NCBI GenBank assembly: GCA_025769875.1
Contig: JAGFNK010001014.1
Coordinates: 1 to 16,415 of the forward strand
Direction of reading: 5' to 3'
Source: Russula earlei
Lineage: Eukaryota; Basidiomycota; Agaricomycetes; Russulales; Russulaceae
Length of the DNA stretch: 16,415 nucleotides
A model generated the notes under the pieces. It saw nothing but the letters and a program-made list of their open reading frames with translations. It was not told the origin of the DNA and ran no database searches. A program made the translations under genes and the position numbers. Of the stretch, positions 1 to 7,888 are shown one piece after another; within the stretch, counting starts at the first letter, position 1; the number at the start of each line of letters is the position of its first letter.

Positions 1-875
1 TCCTTCTTGCCAATGAAGAACACTGGAGATGTGTAGCTGGATGGACCTGGAGTGATGTATTGCTTCTCTACTTCATCAGCTAGGAATTTCTTGAGGTATT
101 CTCGCTCATCTCGTGTTAGGGGGTACACTTTGCAGTTTAGTTCCTTTGGTGCATCAGGTAACAGCTCTATCTGCATGTCTGGTTCCCTTGGTGGTGGGAA
201 CCTCTGGGACTTCTCTTCTAAGAAGACATCTGCAAAGTGGTGGAATTGCTTTGGAACATTGGCAAGGAGATCCTCTCCTTCCTGTGGTTTAATCGACTGC
301 TGGGCCCACTTCTGAGCAATAGTCGTCTTTTGTAGGTAAATGGCTTCCCCTTTCTTCAATTGTCGGTTTTCATCTCTTGCTCGCTTTTGGAGTTTTGCGA
401 CATAGAGATCCAGGTACTTGTATCGAGCAGTCTCAATCTGTACCGTTCCTTCCATCAGTTGTCCTTTCTTCCAGTTGATGGTGGGGTCGAATTCATATAG
501 GAAGGGATATCCCAGGATGACCCGATCTGTTCCTAAATCTGTGAGATAGAACCTTTGCAAGCTCTCCTTCTCCTTGTATCGGACATAAAGCCAGCAGTAA
601 TGGGTGAGTTCCCTCTGCTTATTCTGGGTTCCGTCGACATTTTGTACTACCATGGGTTCATGTAGTTCTTGTTTCCCAATCTTCAATCTTTTCCAAGCTG
701 AGTGATCAATGAAGTTCTCTGTTGCTCCACTGTCCAGTAGAGCAGATTCCTCGGCCATTGTGTGTGCAGTGACGAAAGTGAACGGAATATTCATAGCATT
801 CAGTCTTCTAATGTACACTTGCAACACACTATTCTTCCTAAGCCAGGCCGTCGACTTAGGTGTTCCTAAAAACCC
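1..875 (-). CDS. pol: Pol polyprotein, N-terminal part (protease and start of reverse transcriptase)
   Basis: The frame is open from the frameshift site at 875 down to base 1, about 290 codons, with no stop in a codon-by-codon check. It lacks its own start and lies in the -1 frame relative to gag, so it is probably made as a Gag-Pol fusion. An aspartic protease is marked by ALLDSGATENF (Asp codon at 732-734), followed by a strand ending near VILGYPFL (about 505-530). After a charged linker comes the reverse transcriptase N-terminus: the family-typical stretch with REYLKKFL (about 80-110) and SPVFFIGKK at the window edge. Protease would cut the polyprotein; RT would copy the element RNA in cytoplasmic particles. 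The catalytic YxDD of RT is outside the window. Confidence 0.93.
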
Positions 876-2758
876 TGTTCCATCAGTTCTTCCAACAAGT
901 CCTCCTTTTGTTTGGTGGACATCTTCTTTATGGACGCCGAGGAGGAGCTCTTGTTATAGGTAGGAGGAGGAGATGTAGATCGCCCGGAGACAGTGCTTTC
1001 ATTTCCACTATCCCCTGAGTCGTCCTCCTTCTCTGTTTCCAGAGCTCGAGCTTTCCCTTTGTCCCTTGGGTTACTTGATTTCTTCTTGACTCTGTCCTTG
1101 TCAGGACAGTTCCAACTGATGTGTCCTGCTTTCTTGCAGATGAAGCATTTCCCTTCTGCTAGCAGTTTCTTCTTTTCTTCTGTCAGAGGAGGACGTCGCT
1201 TGGTCCTTGCTGCATCAGTGGATACTGAGTCCACTTCCATTGCATTCGGATCTCTTTGGTTTCGCCTTTTCCCAACCTGTAGGGATTTCATGTGATTTTC
1301 CCTGGTGGTCAACGATCCACCTCCAGATCCAATATTGGCTTTCATGAGCTGGTCTCTGGCCTGTTCTTCCCTGGCAGCATTGATCCATGCTCGTAGATCA
1401 TTGATGGCAGGTATATCTCTGACTGGTCGATTGTAGATTCGTCGCACCAGCCAGGTGATTAGTCCAGCCTTGTAGGCTTCTACTGCTCCTGGTGAATTCT
1501 GGTCCCATCCTGCTTTACTTAGCAGAACAAGGAACTTGCTGGTATAGTCATCCAGCGATGCTGCTTTAGACATGGACAGTTGTTGTAGCTCCATGAAAGC
1601 GTCTTCAGGCTCTGTGGTGTCTTTGAATTCTCTAAAGAAGTCATCCACAAATTCGGTCCAAAAGAGCATGTCAGTTGGATCTAGCTGCACTGGTGCATAA
1701 GGAGATGGCGGGTCCCCATTCCTTTTTGCTTCTACCAGGTTCGTTTGATTGACCACCCATTCATGCACTTTCTCTCCTTTGATATAGGTGAGAGCTAGGG
1801 CTACTCGCTTCATTGGAATAGTCATGGTCGGGTTGTCGCTGTTGAGCAGATTCCATAGATTGAAATCTTGGACAAAGTACTTCGTCTTTTTCCTGTCTCC
1901 TTTGAAGACTTCAGGAGGGTCTCCTTTTAGAGATCCGTTGCCCCCATGGGGGCCTGGTGCCGGCTGAGGTGCCAGATTCGCTCCTGGTCCTACAGGAGGT
2001 GCTGCTGGTGGTCCCCCTGCTGGAGGGCCTCCTCCAGGTGGGCCTCCTCCTGGTACTGGTGGACCTCCGGGTCCGACGGGGACTCCTCCACCTCCAGGTG
2101 GTCCTCCTGCTCCAGGTGGACCACCTCCAGGGTTTACTACGATGGTAGGTCCTGCTCTTCCACCTGCTGTCTGGGTGGCAATGGTGGCTGTCTGCGTTGC
2201 TGCAATGGTAGCCATTTCGACTGATTCTTCTGGCTCTTCAACGATTGTTGGTTCAATGGGCGAGACGTGTACTGTCTGCTCTAGTCTTTCAGCTAGCTCC
2301 AATACTTCTGGTGCTTCTGCTTTCTGATCTGTAGTCGGAGGGTCCGACTGTTCTGTTTCTCCACTTGATGACTTTTGTATCAATGGAGCTGGGTCGTCTA
2401 CTACTGGGCTTCTGGGTTCCCAATGAGTAGTATAAGGATCTGTCTTGGTTCCTAAACCTAGGACCTTATATTCGTCGATGTCTTCGTCCTCTCCTGCATA
2501 GGGACGTCCTTTGTGGTAATCAACAAAGTACCACTGATCGTTGATGTATTCACAAGGAAGGTAGCTTCCTTTGTATCGGACCTCGTATCTGTTAGGCCCT
2601 TCCTGGTCTGCCCAACACCAGATGGCAGTTCCTTTGATTCCTGAGGGTAGATCGTCCCTCTCTCTAGCTTTGAACCAACCAAATTTGGTTCCTTGCTTTG
2701 ATTTCTGGTTGAACTTTATGCGTATGCTATGTTCTCCTTCGATTTCCAGTTTGTCCAC
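866..2758 (-). CDS. gag: Gag polyprotein (capsid domain plus CCHC zinc knuckle)
   Basis: Structural protein of the virus-like particle. Numbering from the GTG at 2758: residues 1-110 form a compact region rich in W, Y and charged residues that I do not recognise; 110-180 are acidic and Pro-rich; 200-275 are a long Gly/Pro linker; about 280-480 resemble the retrotransposon gag capsid domain (VFKGDR, then a W/F-rich helical region with YTSKFLVLL); 538-551 is a zinc knuckle, CFICKKAGHISWNC (CX2CX4HX4C), followed by a basic, Ser-rich tail. The stop is TAG at 866-868. The frame is open from 2773, just after an in-frame TAG. There is no ATG near the N-terminus: the first in-frame ATG is at 2215, codon 182, so the true start is unknown. 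Possibilities are non-AUG initiation, a spliced leader, or a shorter Gag from 2215. Confidence 0.9.
   Translation of the reverse strand: MDKLEIEGEHSIRIKFNQKSKQGTKFGWFKARERDDLPSGIKGTAIWCWADQEGPNRYEVRYKGSYLPCEYINDQWYFVDYHKGRPYAGEDEDIDEYKVLGLGTKTDPYTTHWEPRSPVVDDPAPLIQKSSSGETEQSDPPTTDQKAEAPEVLELAERLEQTVHVSPIEPTIVEEPEESVEMATIAATQTATIATQTAGGRAGPTIVVNPGGGPPGAGGPPGGGGVPVGPGGPPVPGGGPPGGGPPAGGPPAAPPVGPGANLAPQPAPGPHGGNGSLKGDPPEVFKGDRKKTKYFVQDFNLWNLLNSDNPTMTIPMKRVALALTYIKGEKVHEWVVNQTNLVEAKRNGDPPSPYAPVQLDPTDMLFWTEFVDDFFREFKDTTEPEDAFMELQQLSMSKAASLDDYTSKFLVLLSKAGWDQNSPGAVEAYKAGLITWLVRRIYNRPVRDIPAINDLRAWINAAREEQARDQLMKANIGSGGGSLTTRENHMKSLQVGKRRNQRDPNAMEVDSVSTDAARTKRRPPLTEEKKKLLAEGKCFICKKAGHISWNCPDKDRVKKKSSNPRDKGKARALETEKEDDSGDSGNESTVSGRSTSPPPTYNKSSSSASIKKMSTKQKEDLLEELMEQGF
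869..875 (-). promoter_or_regulatory. Candidate -1 ribosomal frameshift slippery site, GGGTTTT
   Basis: On the minus strand the last gag codons read CAG GGT TTT TAG. In that phase G GGT TTT fits the X XXY YYZ slippery heptamer exactly and lies directly before the gag stop. A -1 slip gives GGG TTT TTA GGA ACA, which enters the open pol frame. Many Ty3/gypsy elements, including sushi-type ones, express pol by -1 shifting. I did not identify a downstream stimulatory stem or pseudoknot by eye. Confidence 0.75.
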
Positions 2759-2803
2759 TCGCCACTGCCTTTCCTAGGGAGTCGGGACTTGTCTGCCCTC
2801 TTA

Positions 2804-2974
2804 CCACTGTCTATGCCAATGACAGTAGGGGTCTTTACAGAAGTATGCGTGTGTCCAACCGTGCTGCTCGTCAAGAGTCACGTAGTACACCTTCTTCTTG
2901 TCGTGGAGAGGTCTGTATAGATTCTCCCCCTTGACTACTTCAGCGTAGGTTGCTGACCGTATGATGACTAGATC
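2804..2974 (-). other. AUG-less 57-codon open stretch upstream of gag, same frame
   Basis: Between an in-frame TAG (2975-2977) and TAA (2801-2803) there are 57 sense codons in the same frame as gag. The composition looks protein-coding: an aliphatic start, KVYYVTLDEQ in the middle and a Cys/His cluster, FCKDPYCHWH, near the end that could bind zinc. Only ten codons, with TAA at one end and TAG (2774-2776) at the other, separate it from the open gag frame. It contains no methionine. It may be the true gag N-terminus interrupted by stops, a first coding exon, or a readthrough product. An intron of 36 nt (GTAAGA donor, AAAG acceptor) would fuse the frames, but it is very short and the acceptor is poor. 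The sequence alone does not decide. Confidence 0.45.
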
Positions 2975-3032
2975 CTAGTCTTTAGGCTTCCTGCCTATTT
3001 CTGGTTCGCTTTCACAGCGATGTCTGTGATAG

Positions 3033-3044
3033 AAGCTCGACTTA
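3033..3044 (-). promoter_or_regulatory. Self-priming primer binding site of gypsy-1
   Basis: Directly after the LTR end the sense strand reads TAAGTCGAGCTT. This is the exact reverse complement of AAGCTCGACTTA at 3250-3239, which lies 34 nt downstream of the LTR TATA box, where transcription should start. In Tf1 and sushi-type elements the first bases of the mRNA fold back on the PBS and prime reverse transcription without a tRNA. There is no TGG at this position, which argues against an ordinary tRNA 3'-end primer. Confidence 0.85.
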
Positions 3045-3648
3045 TGTTAAGGCTCCAAAGTGCCTTAAATAAGATCAATGGTTGCGTCTATAAACGTGTC
3101 CTACCAATGCAGATATGCTTGAGTCAAGCAAGCAATACTCGTGGAGGGGAAGGAGTGTTAGATCCTTCTAGAGTATGACAACAAGTTGAGAGGGGCTCTG
3201 CAGACGGGGTAGGAGTCAACTGTTTGGGATTGGCAAACTAAGTCGAGCTTAAGGCTCAACTGTTTCTACTGGAGGCTTTATATAGCCTTACAGGAATAAG
3301 GTTCATACTACTGTAGTACTGGTTGGTGCTATAGAAGCAAAAGGCAGCTCATAGAAGCGAGGTTGCTTCTATGTAAATGATCTCGGTGCTGGAAGCATTA
3401 AGTGCTTCCCCAATCAAGGAATCGACATACGTGGCGGTACAGGAACATCTGGGACAGAAGCAATGCTACTCATTGCTTCTTCAGTACATCTTCTGAAAGA
3501 TACGATCAACGCGCTCCGAATGTGATATCAAGGAACATAAACGATCAAGATCTGACGCACGCATAATGCAAACAGTGCAGTCCATAGTTCAGGTGTTCCG
3601 GCATCTTCCGGACCCCAAACCACTCGGTAACACAGAGGTGGGGTGTCA
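3045..3648 (-). repeat. 5' LTR of gypsy-1 (604 bp)
   Basis: In sense (minus strand) it begins TGACACCCC and ends CCTTAACA, the expected TG...CA. The inner end is supported twice: the self-priming PBS starts at the next base, and similarity to the second copy at 9421-9940 stops at the same TTAACA. Predicted U3 is 3648-3251 and R-U5 is 3250-3045. U3 carries a cluster of AGAAGC/GCTTCT motifs arranged as hairpins (3350-3480). Many CpGs remain, in contrast with the second copy. Confidence 0.85.
3239..3284 (-). promoter_or_regulatory. gypsy-1 LTR core promoter: TATA box and predicted transcript start
   Basis: The sense strand has TATATAAAG at 3284-3276. The PBS-complementary dodecamer AAGCTCGACTTA begins 34 nt further on, at 3250, a normal TATA-to-start spacing. 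The start is inferred from this spacing and from the self-priming match, not measured. A 26-bp block at 3239-3264 recurs with one mismatch in the unrelated LTR F at 11117-11142. Confidence 0.75.
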
Positions 3649-4240
3649 GTCAGGACCAAGGCAGCTGGCAAGGCTAAGGGCATGGTGGCTGGTTATGCTA
3701 GCGATACTGGACGTGTGGTGACAGTGGCTGGTGATGTTTACTGAGGGTGTGAGAACTGAAGCTATGGCCAAGGCAGGCAGGGCAGAGGATGTAGGGGCGA
3801 TGGTGATGATGTAGACTTGGTGGTATAGATGGGTGGAGTAGAAACGGCGATGAGAGAGAGTTGGGACTGAGGGCAAGGCGACCAGGTGGGCGGTGCTAGA
3901 ATGCTGATGGACAAGGGGGAGACGACCGGGCTGGCATTGAGACAGTGGCTGTGACTATAAGGGGGGCAGCTGGCAATCAAAGAGTATTTAATGTACAAAG
4001 TAATAATTGAGTTGATGATCATCATGATCATGTACACTATCTACAAGATGAGATGTAAAGTAAATGTAGCTAAAAAACATAGGATCACATCAGGGCAATC
4101 CCTCAGTCACCTTTGCATGCACGCAATTGGCATCAATTGCCTGCAATTGATCTCACTCCAATTCACTCATCTGGGCAATCACAACAGAACATTCTAGAAA
4201 GAAGTTCTCACATTACTCAACTCTTTTGCCATTGTGTACA
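3649..4240. other. Unassigned DNA to the right of gypsy-1
   Basis: No gene was recognised. 3650-3960 is G-rich on the plus strand with scattered short open frames of low-complexity composition. 4010-4035 holds small overlapping palindromes around ATGATCATCATGATCAT, and 4120-4155 has repeated CAATTG words. Confidence 0.4.
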
Positions 4241-4244
4241 ACTA

Positions 4245-4425
4245 ATACGGCCCATATATACGGCTTGATGGCGTCCCATATATGGTACAGTATGGGTAAT
4301 GTACTGTACCAGGAACCATACCATCAGGGTACACTTCCACTACCTGGATGGTACGGTATGGGATACTGTATTATGGTAGCCGTAAACCATATGTGTATGG
4401 GTATGGTTGGCAGCCCTAGTCAGTT
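4245..4425. repeat. Palindrome-rich patch, possible non-autonomous element remnant
   Basis: Variants of GGTACAGTATGGG, CCATATATGG and their complements recur over about 180 bp. The strongest structure is a perfect 10-bp stem, TGGTACAGTA (4283-4292) with TACTGTACCA (4302-4311), loop 9 nt. The right edge reads GGTTGGCAGCCCTAG, reminiscent of some hAT-type ends, but no matching left end or target duplication was found, so the element type is open. Confidence 0.35.
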
Positions 4426-4563
4426 CTCCAGCCTGAAGATAATAGAGATGTGTTCAAAGAACAGGCTGATTCCAATTGTAAAGAATAAGGATCCCTGCAG
4501 TGGTTGAAGTGTTTTATGCTAAACAGGTTATGACCAATAGACCCATCCTAGTATGACTCGGTC

Positions 4564-5137
4564 TGTTGAAAAGCTAGGGTAAGTGGTAATGGGATAGACT
4601 AGGGCCGGTTCCACTAGCTATATGTGTTCAAGTCTGTCAGAGACCTTGAACACACAAAGAGAGTAGATGAAGATAGGTCTTTAAGGAGAAGAGCTCTTCC
4701 CAGTAGATTGAAGAGAGACTCTTAGGGAAAGAAGGGATATATGGAGTAGATGGTAGATGGGGTGTGTGTGAAGAGTTGGTGAGATGGAGATGTGGATGTG
4801 GTTTGAGGATTAGGAGTGAAGTGGGTTGCAGGTGAATATGTTGGACAAGAGTAGGTTGGATTCTACAAGAGACCAAGCTTAGGGCTTTGGTCACAAAGTA
4901 CTAAGCTTTTATATACAGGAGAAGCACATCAATAGCTGCACTTTGACTGTGCTACTAGTATAGTAGGAGTCATAATAAGTAGGAGCCATAGGAATGAGGC
5001 TATGAATGAGTCGAAACCAAGTAACTGTGCTGCACAGTAAATGCACAGCATTGCACAGTCAAAACTAAGAAACAGATATAAATGGAAAGAGAACCAAACA
5101 AAGGGAAAGTAACAGCAATCCAGTGTTACCTGGACAT
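4564..5137 (-). repeat. Possible LTR of an unidentified retrotransposon
   Basis: The minus strand looks like an LTR promoter region: TATATAAAAG at 4915-4906, a CT-rich leader after it and a short stem (CTTTG...CAAAG) just downstream. TGTTGAAAAG at 4564 on the plus strand, and GTAACA (ends 5114) or TGGACA (ends 5137), are candidate ends, but neither pairing gives a 5-bp target duplication. The family and the exact limits are uncertain. The open frame on the minus strand at 4894-4637 is His/Pro/Leu/Ser-rich and does not look like a protein. Confidence 0.3.
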
Positions 5138-5287
5138 GTATTGATCACATGATACAGCAGAAGGGATCACAAGACATAAGAGATCATGAGACCAGTAAGT
5201 AAAGGGACATACAAGAGCAAGCAGTCCATAGTGAAAGGTAAGAAGTAAATGTAAAAGGAAAATGTTGTAATATGTGATCTGAGTGTG

Positions 5288-5595
5288 AAATTTTGAACTG
5301 CCATATATCTCAACCATTTCTTAATAGATTGCCTTGAAACTTGGACAGTAGAACCTTATATACCATATCTAGGTGCAACTAAAATATGGGAGCTTAATAT
5401 TCAGTTCTTGAAGTTTTGATTTTTGGGTGCCAATCTGCATGCAAAAATTTGAACTGCCATATCTCAACCATTTCTCAATGAATTGCCTTGAAACTTGGAC
5501 ATTAGAACCTCATCTACTACATCTAGATGCAACCAAATAATGGGTTTCACTTGTTGAATTTCATGTTTTGGAGTGCTGACTCCAAGCATGATAAA
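5288..5595. repeat. Tandem duplication, two units of about 156 bp
   Basis: The first unit (about 5288-5443) and the second (5444-5595) both open with TTTGAACTGCCATAT and share the following 50 or so bases (…GCCTTGAAACTTGGACA…) with few differences. Similarity continues more weakly to GGGTGC/GGAGTGC and GCATG at the ends. The offset between matching bases is 156. Neither unit encodes anything I recognise. Confidence 0.8.
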
Positions 5596-5920
5596 ATTAC
5601 ATTCCCTACAGTTGAATACATAATATAATACAACTATTTACAAATGACACAAGGTGTGTGTTGAGGCAGCAATTGCAATTGCACATGAATGGGCAAGGGG
5701 AGGTGAGGCAAGGTGGGCTGTGAGCCCTCACATATGGTGGTGGCAAATGATGGTGAATGATGAAGGGGTAGCTCAGTAGGTCAGAGTGATGTGGTGAGCA
5801 AAAGTGTAATGGTACAGTGCCTTGAGTCAAATAATGACAATTGCACAAGAGGTAAATGATAAATGATGTCAGATGCTAATTAGATGGGGCATGTAAAGAA
5901 CTCATTGATCCTGCCCAGTC
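5596..5920. other. Unassigned DNA, 3' flank of the F-box pseudogene
   Basis: No gene or known element was recognised. The plus strand is rich in GGTG/GATGA words. A tRNA D-arm-like string at 5764 was checked and rejected. Confidence 0.4.
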
Positions 5921-7530
5921 TCACTCATGCCAAGGATGGACAGCCACAGGGTGACTAGAGAGTTTTTGTGTGGCGATGAATTGCTCAATATATTTTGGAA
6001 CTGATCCCAATGGCTTGAGGCCCTCCAAGAAAATGTTCTGGAGCATGCGTAAGACTTCTGTTACTCTTTCTCCTGTTGTCAGGACTCACTGTTGAACAAT
6101 CCAGTTCAAGAGTGAGGCAGGAGCTCAGAGACAAGTCAACTGAGTTTGAGGATGAAGTTGGTGAAGAGCATGGTCCAAACAAGTAGCAAGTACCAGAGAG
6201 GGACTGGCACAGGCTGTGAGAGGTGATCAAAAAAGGAGAGGGCCAGATTGTACTAGATAGGGCAGTCACAAAGGAGTACCCTTGGTAGTGGAGTGCCACA
6301 ACTCAAATGGACAGTCTGAAGACTGTCCGCTACTTTATTGAGCGCTTATATACTACAAGGGAACTGCTAAATAGGGAACAAGTCATAACCTTGTTATCAA
6401 GCACAGTAGGTGGATGAGTAAGAAGTCGGGGTATGCTTAGTGAGCATGCTCAGTCATGCTCAGTAAGCTGCTGAGTAAGGAGGCCCATAATGATAAGTAA
6501 GGGCCTTTAGAGTCCACGTGTTCACTGCTTAGTGCATGTGCAAAGCACCTGATTCATTTACTGTTAGTTAGTTTAGGGCTGGTCATTTGGGGACTTGGGG
6601 TATTTGTCAGTGGAGTAGTGTTGCCTATAAGGCCCCTTATATAGTTCTATTAGGGTCCTTAGAGTCGACCCTAATACTTCTATTAAGGTCCTTAGTACTG
6701 CTTTATAGTTTGTTCTAAGGTTATTAGAGTTAGTCTAATAACACATTATAGGGCCTATAGTATCTTTGTTAGTGTCTATTGTAGAGCACTTTGGGTCGTC
6801 CTAAAGGGTCTTTAGGAAGCCTATAATACTGTCTTATATAGCTAGAAGGGTTGCCACTAAGTAGGGCTTGCTATATGTTGATTGTGCCTAGAATCAATTG
6901 TGCAACAATGCGTGTGTGATATTGTGGACACCTCTACTCACCCCTTTTGCTTGTGTGAACAGGGTGGCATCATAGAGGCTGGGTTTCCTCTACTAAGGAA
7001 GGGTCCTTCAAGGGCCCTCTCCAGGAAATGGTTCATGACACCTGTGAGCTCTTCTAGGGCTTGGCAGACATGTGGCACGACTTGATGGGTTAGGTGCAGA
7101 TCCTTCATAGCAGTGAACAGGACCAGGAGTTCCAGCCATTGAGCAGTTTCCACATCATCTTTCCAGTGTGATTAAGGAACATTATCATCCACAATGTCAA
7201 GCTTTACTAAAGTGGATGCCAATCCAACTCTCTGCAGCTGAGAACTCCAGAAGCTGATTCATACCTTTGGAAATTGTGAATTCAATTCCATGACCAAAAG
7301 TGTGCATGGTTGCTCTGTCACATGAATTGAACAATTCTGCTTGACTGATCAACCGGTGGAGTTGTGAGAGGATAAAGTCAAGGTCCATGGAAAATGTTAC
7401 ATAGAGTCTGCTAAGAAGGGGAGCCTTGATTTGGGCCACTAAGTCCTCTGAGTACTTGTGAATGCCTTTGAATTCAAGTTGTGTGAGTGTGGGGAAGAGC
7501 ATGTGAATGGAGGTGGAGGTTGACTTGCTG
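5921..7530 (-). pseudogene. F-box-like/LRR protein gene of the expanded Agaricomycete family, C-terminal half, disrupted
   Basis: Read on the minus strand. Recognisable family stretches appear in order: LFPTLTQLEFKG and EDLVAQIKAPLLSRL (about 7500-7390), WKDDVETAQWLELL and LEELTG (about 7170-7041), LQNIFLEGL (6043-6017), and a tail ending HPVAVHPWHE before TGA (5921-5923). The gene is broken several ways. Solo LTR A (6077-7040) splits it, and the frame reads straight through when the LTR and one 5-bp duplication are removed. Near 7190 there is a frameshift and apparent loss of sequence, with an in-frame TAA before SHWKDDV. Near 7510 another frame change is likely. The N-terminal F-box itself is not recognisable to the right. 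Family identity rests on remembered resemblance; function is lost here. Confidence 0.75.
6077..7040 (-). repeat. gypsy-2 solo LTR, copy A (964 bp), with target duplication
   Basis: Plus-strand ends are TGTCAGGACTC and GTTCATGACA. It is flanked by CCTGT at 6072-6076 and CCTGT at 7041-7045, a perfect 5-bp duplication, so it is a complete insertion reduced to one LTR. Orientation is assigned from copy E. It has lost nearly all CpGs near its right end, which marks it as old. Confidence 0.9.
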
Positions 7531-7888
7531 GATATAGAAAGGATTCAAATCCAATCCAGAAAACAGCCCCTCAGTGACAGGAGTGGTGGTAGTGTGAGTG
7601 TGCGGTGACAGTATGAAGTGTGAGATTGCAAGATGAGGTTGAGCACGCTGGTTGAGCTTTGTGTGCACCATGCTCAGAGATGGTGGCAGTATGATGGCAC
7701 TGGGCAGAGTAGGCATGGGTGGGTAGGTGTGCATTGGGGATAACTGCCTGCTTGATGCATCTGTGAGTGTCATGTCTGAATCTGTAGCAGAATGTGAGGC
7801 CAGACAAGATGATGGAGTTGCTGATGCGCATGCCTGGGACTCAGTTACAGCATTAGTATGGCAGGAAAACTTGAGTGAGCCAGGACAA
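7531..7888. other. Unassigned DNA between the F-box pseudogene and LTR B
   Basis: This probably includes more 5' sequence of the F-box-like pseudogene on the minus strand, where open frames of up to 99 codons rich in His, Thr, Ser and Pro occur, but I could not match any of it to the family. Confidence 0.35.

Larger units (their letters stand above)
1..3648 (-). mobile_element. Ty3/gypsy LTR retrotransposon, self-priming type (gypsy-1), 5' part
   Basis: Read on the minus strand the order is 5' LTR (3648-3045), primer binding site (3044-3033), leader, gag (to 866), then pol in the -1 frame running off the window at base 1. Gag and the visible 290 or so codons of pol have no internal stop, so this copy looks recent. 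The gag CCHC knuckle, the DSGA protease motif and the start of reverse transcriptase place it in Ty3/gypsy; the self-complementary PBS is the hallmark of the Tf1/sushi branch. The rest of RT, RNase H, integrase and the 3' LTR lie outside. If the right end is 3648, the target duplication would be GTCAG (3649-3653), which cannot be checked because the other end is outside. Confidence 0.92.

Noticed and set aside
1946..2327. Plus-strand open frames opposite gag
   Set aside because: They are mirror frames of the GC-rich Gly/Pro linker codons on the minus strand.
2756..2758. GTG at 2758 as the gag start codon
   Set aside because: It is only an alternative-start artefact; the frame is open upstream to 2773, and a GTG start is not expected in a fungal nuclear gene without evidence.
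2771..2804. 31-nt GTAAGA…CTAG intron before gag
   Set aside because: It has good edges, but splicing gives a frame that does not continue into gag, and it is very short.
4637..4894. 85-codon minus-strand frame
   Set aside because: Low-complexity His/Pro/Leu/Ser composition within a probable LTR; no domain.
5764..5790. tRNA D-arm-like string GGGGTAGCTCAGTAGGTCAGAG
   Set aside because: The downstream sequence has no anticodon stem or GGTTCGAATCC-type T arm, and no paired acceptor stem could be formed.
6650..6685. Telomere-like TTAGGGT…ACCCTAA words inside gypsy-2 LTRs
   Set aside because: Only a single inverted pair per LTR, not tandem; it recurs because the LTR recurs.
6882..7085. Recurrent plus-strand open frames of 60-70 codons near LTR right ends (also near 8941, 12863, 15901)
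   Set aside because: They are the same LTR sequence, lie antisense to the element, vary in frame with decay and resemble no protein.
7571..7831. Overlapping minus-strand frames as an intact small gene
   Set aside because: Two equally long frames overlap, composition is biased, and no family match was seen; more likely decayed 5' part of the F-box-like pseudogene or spacer.
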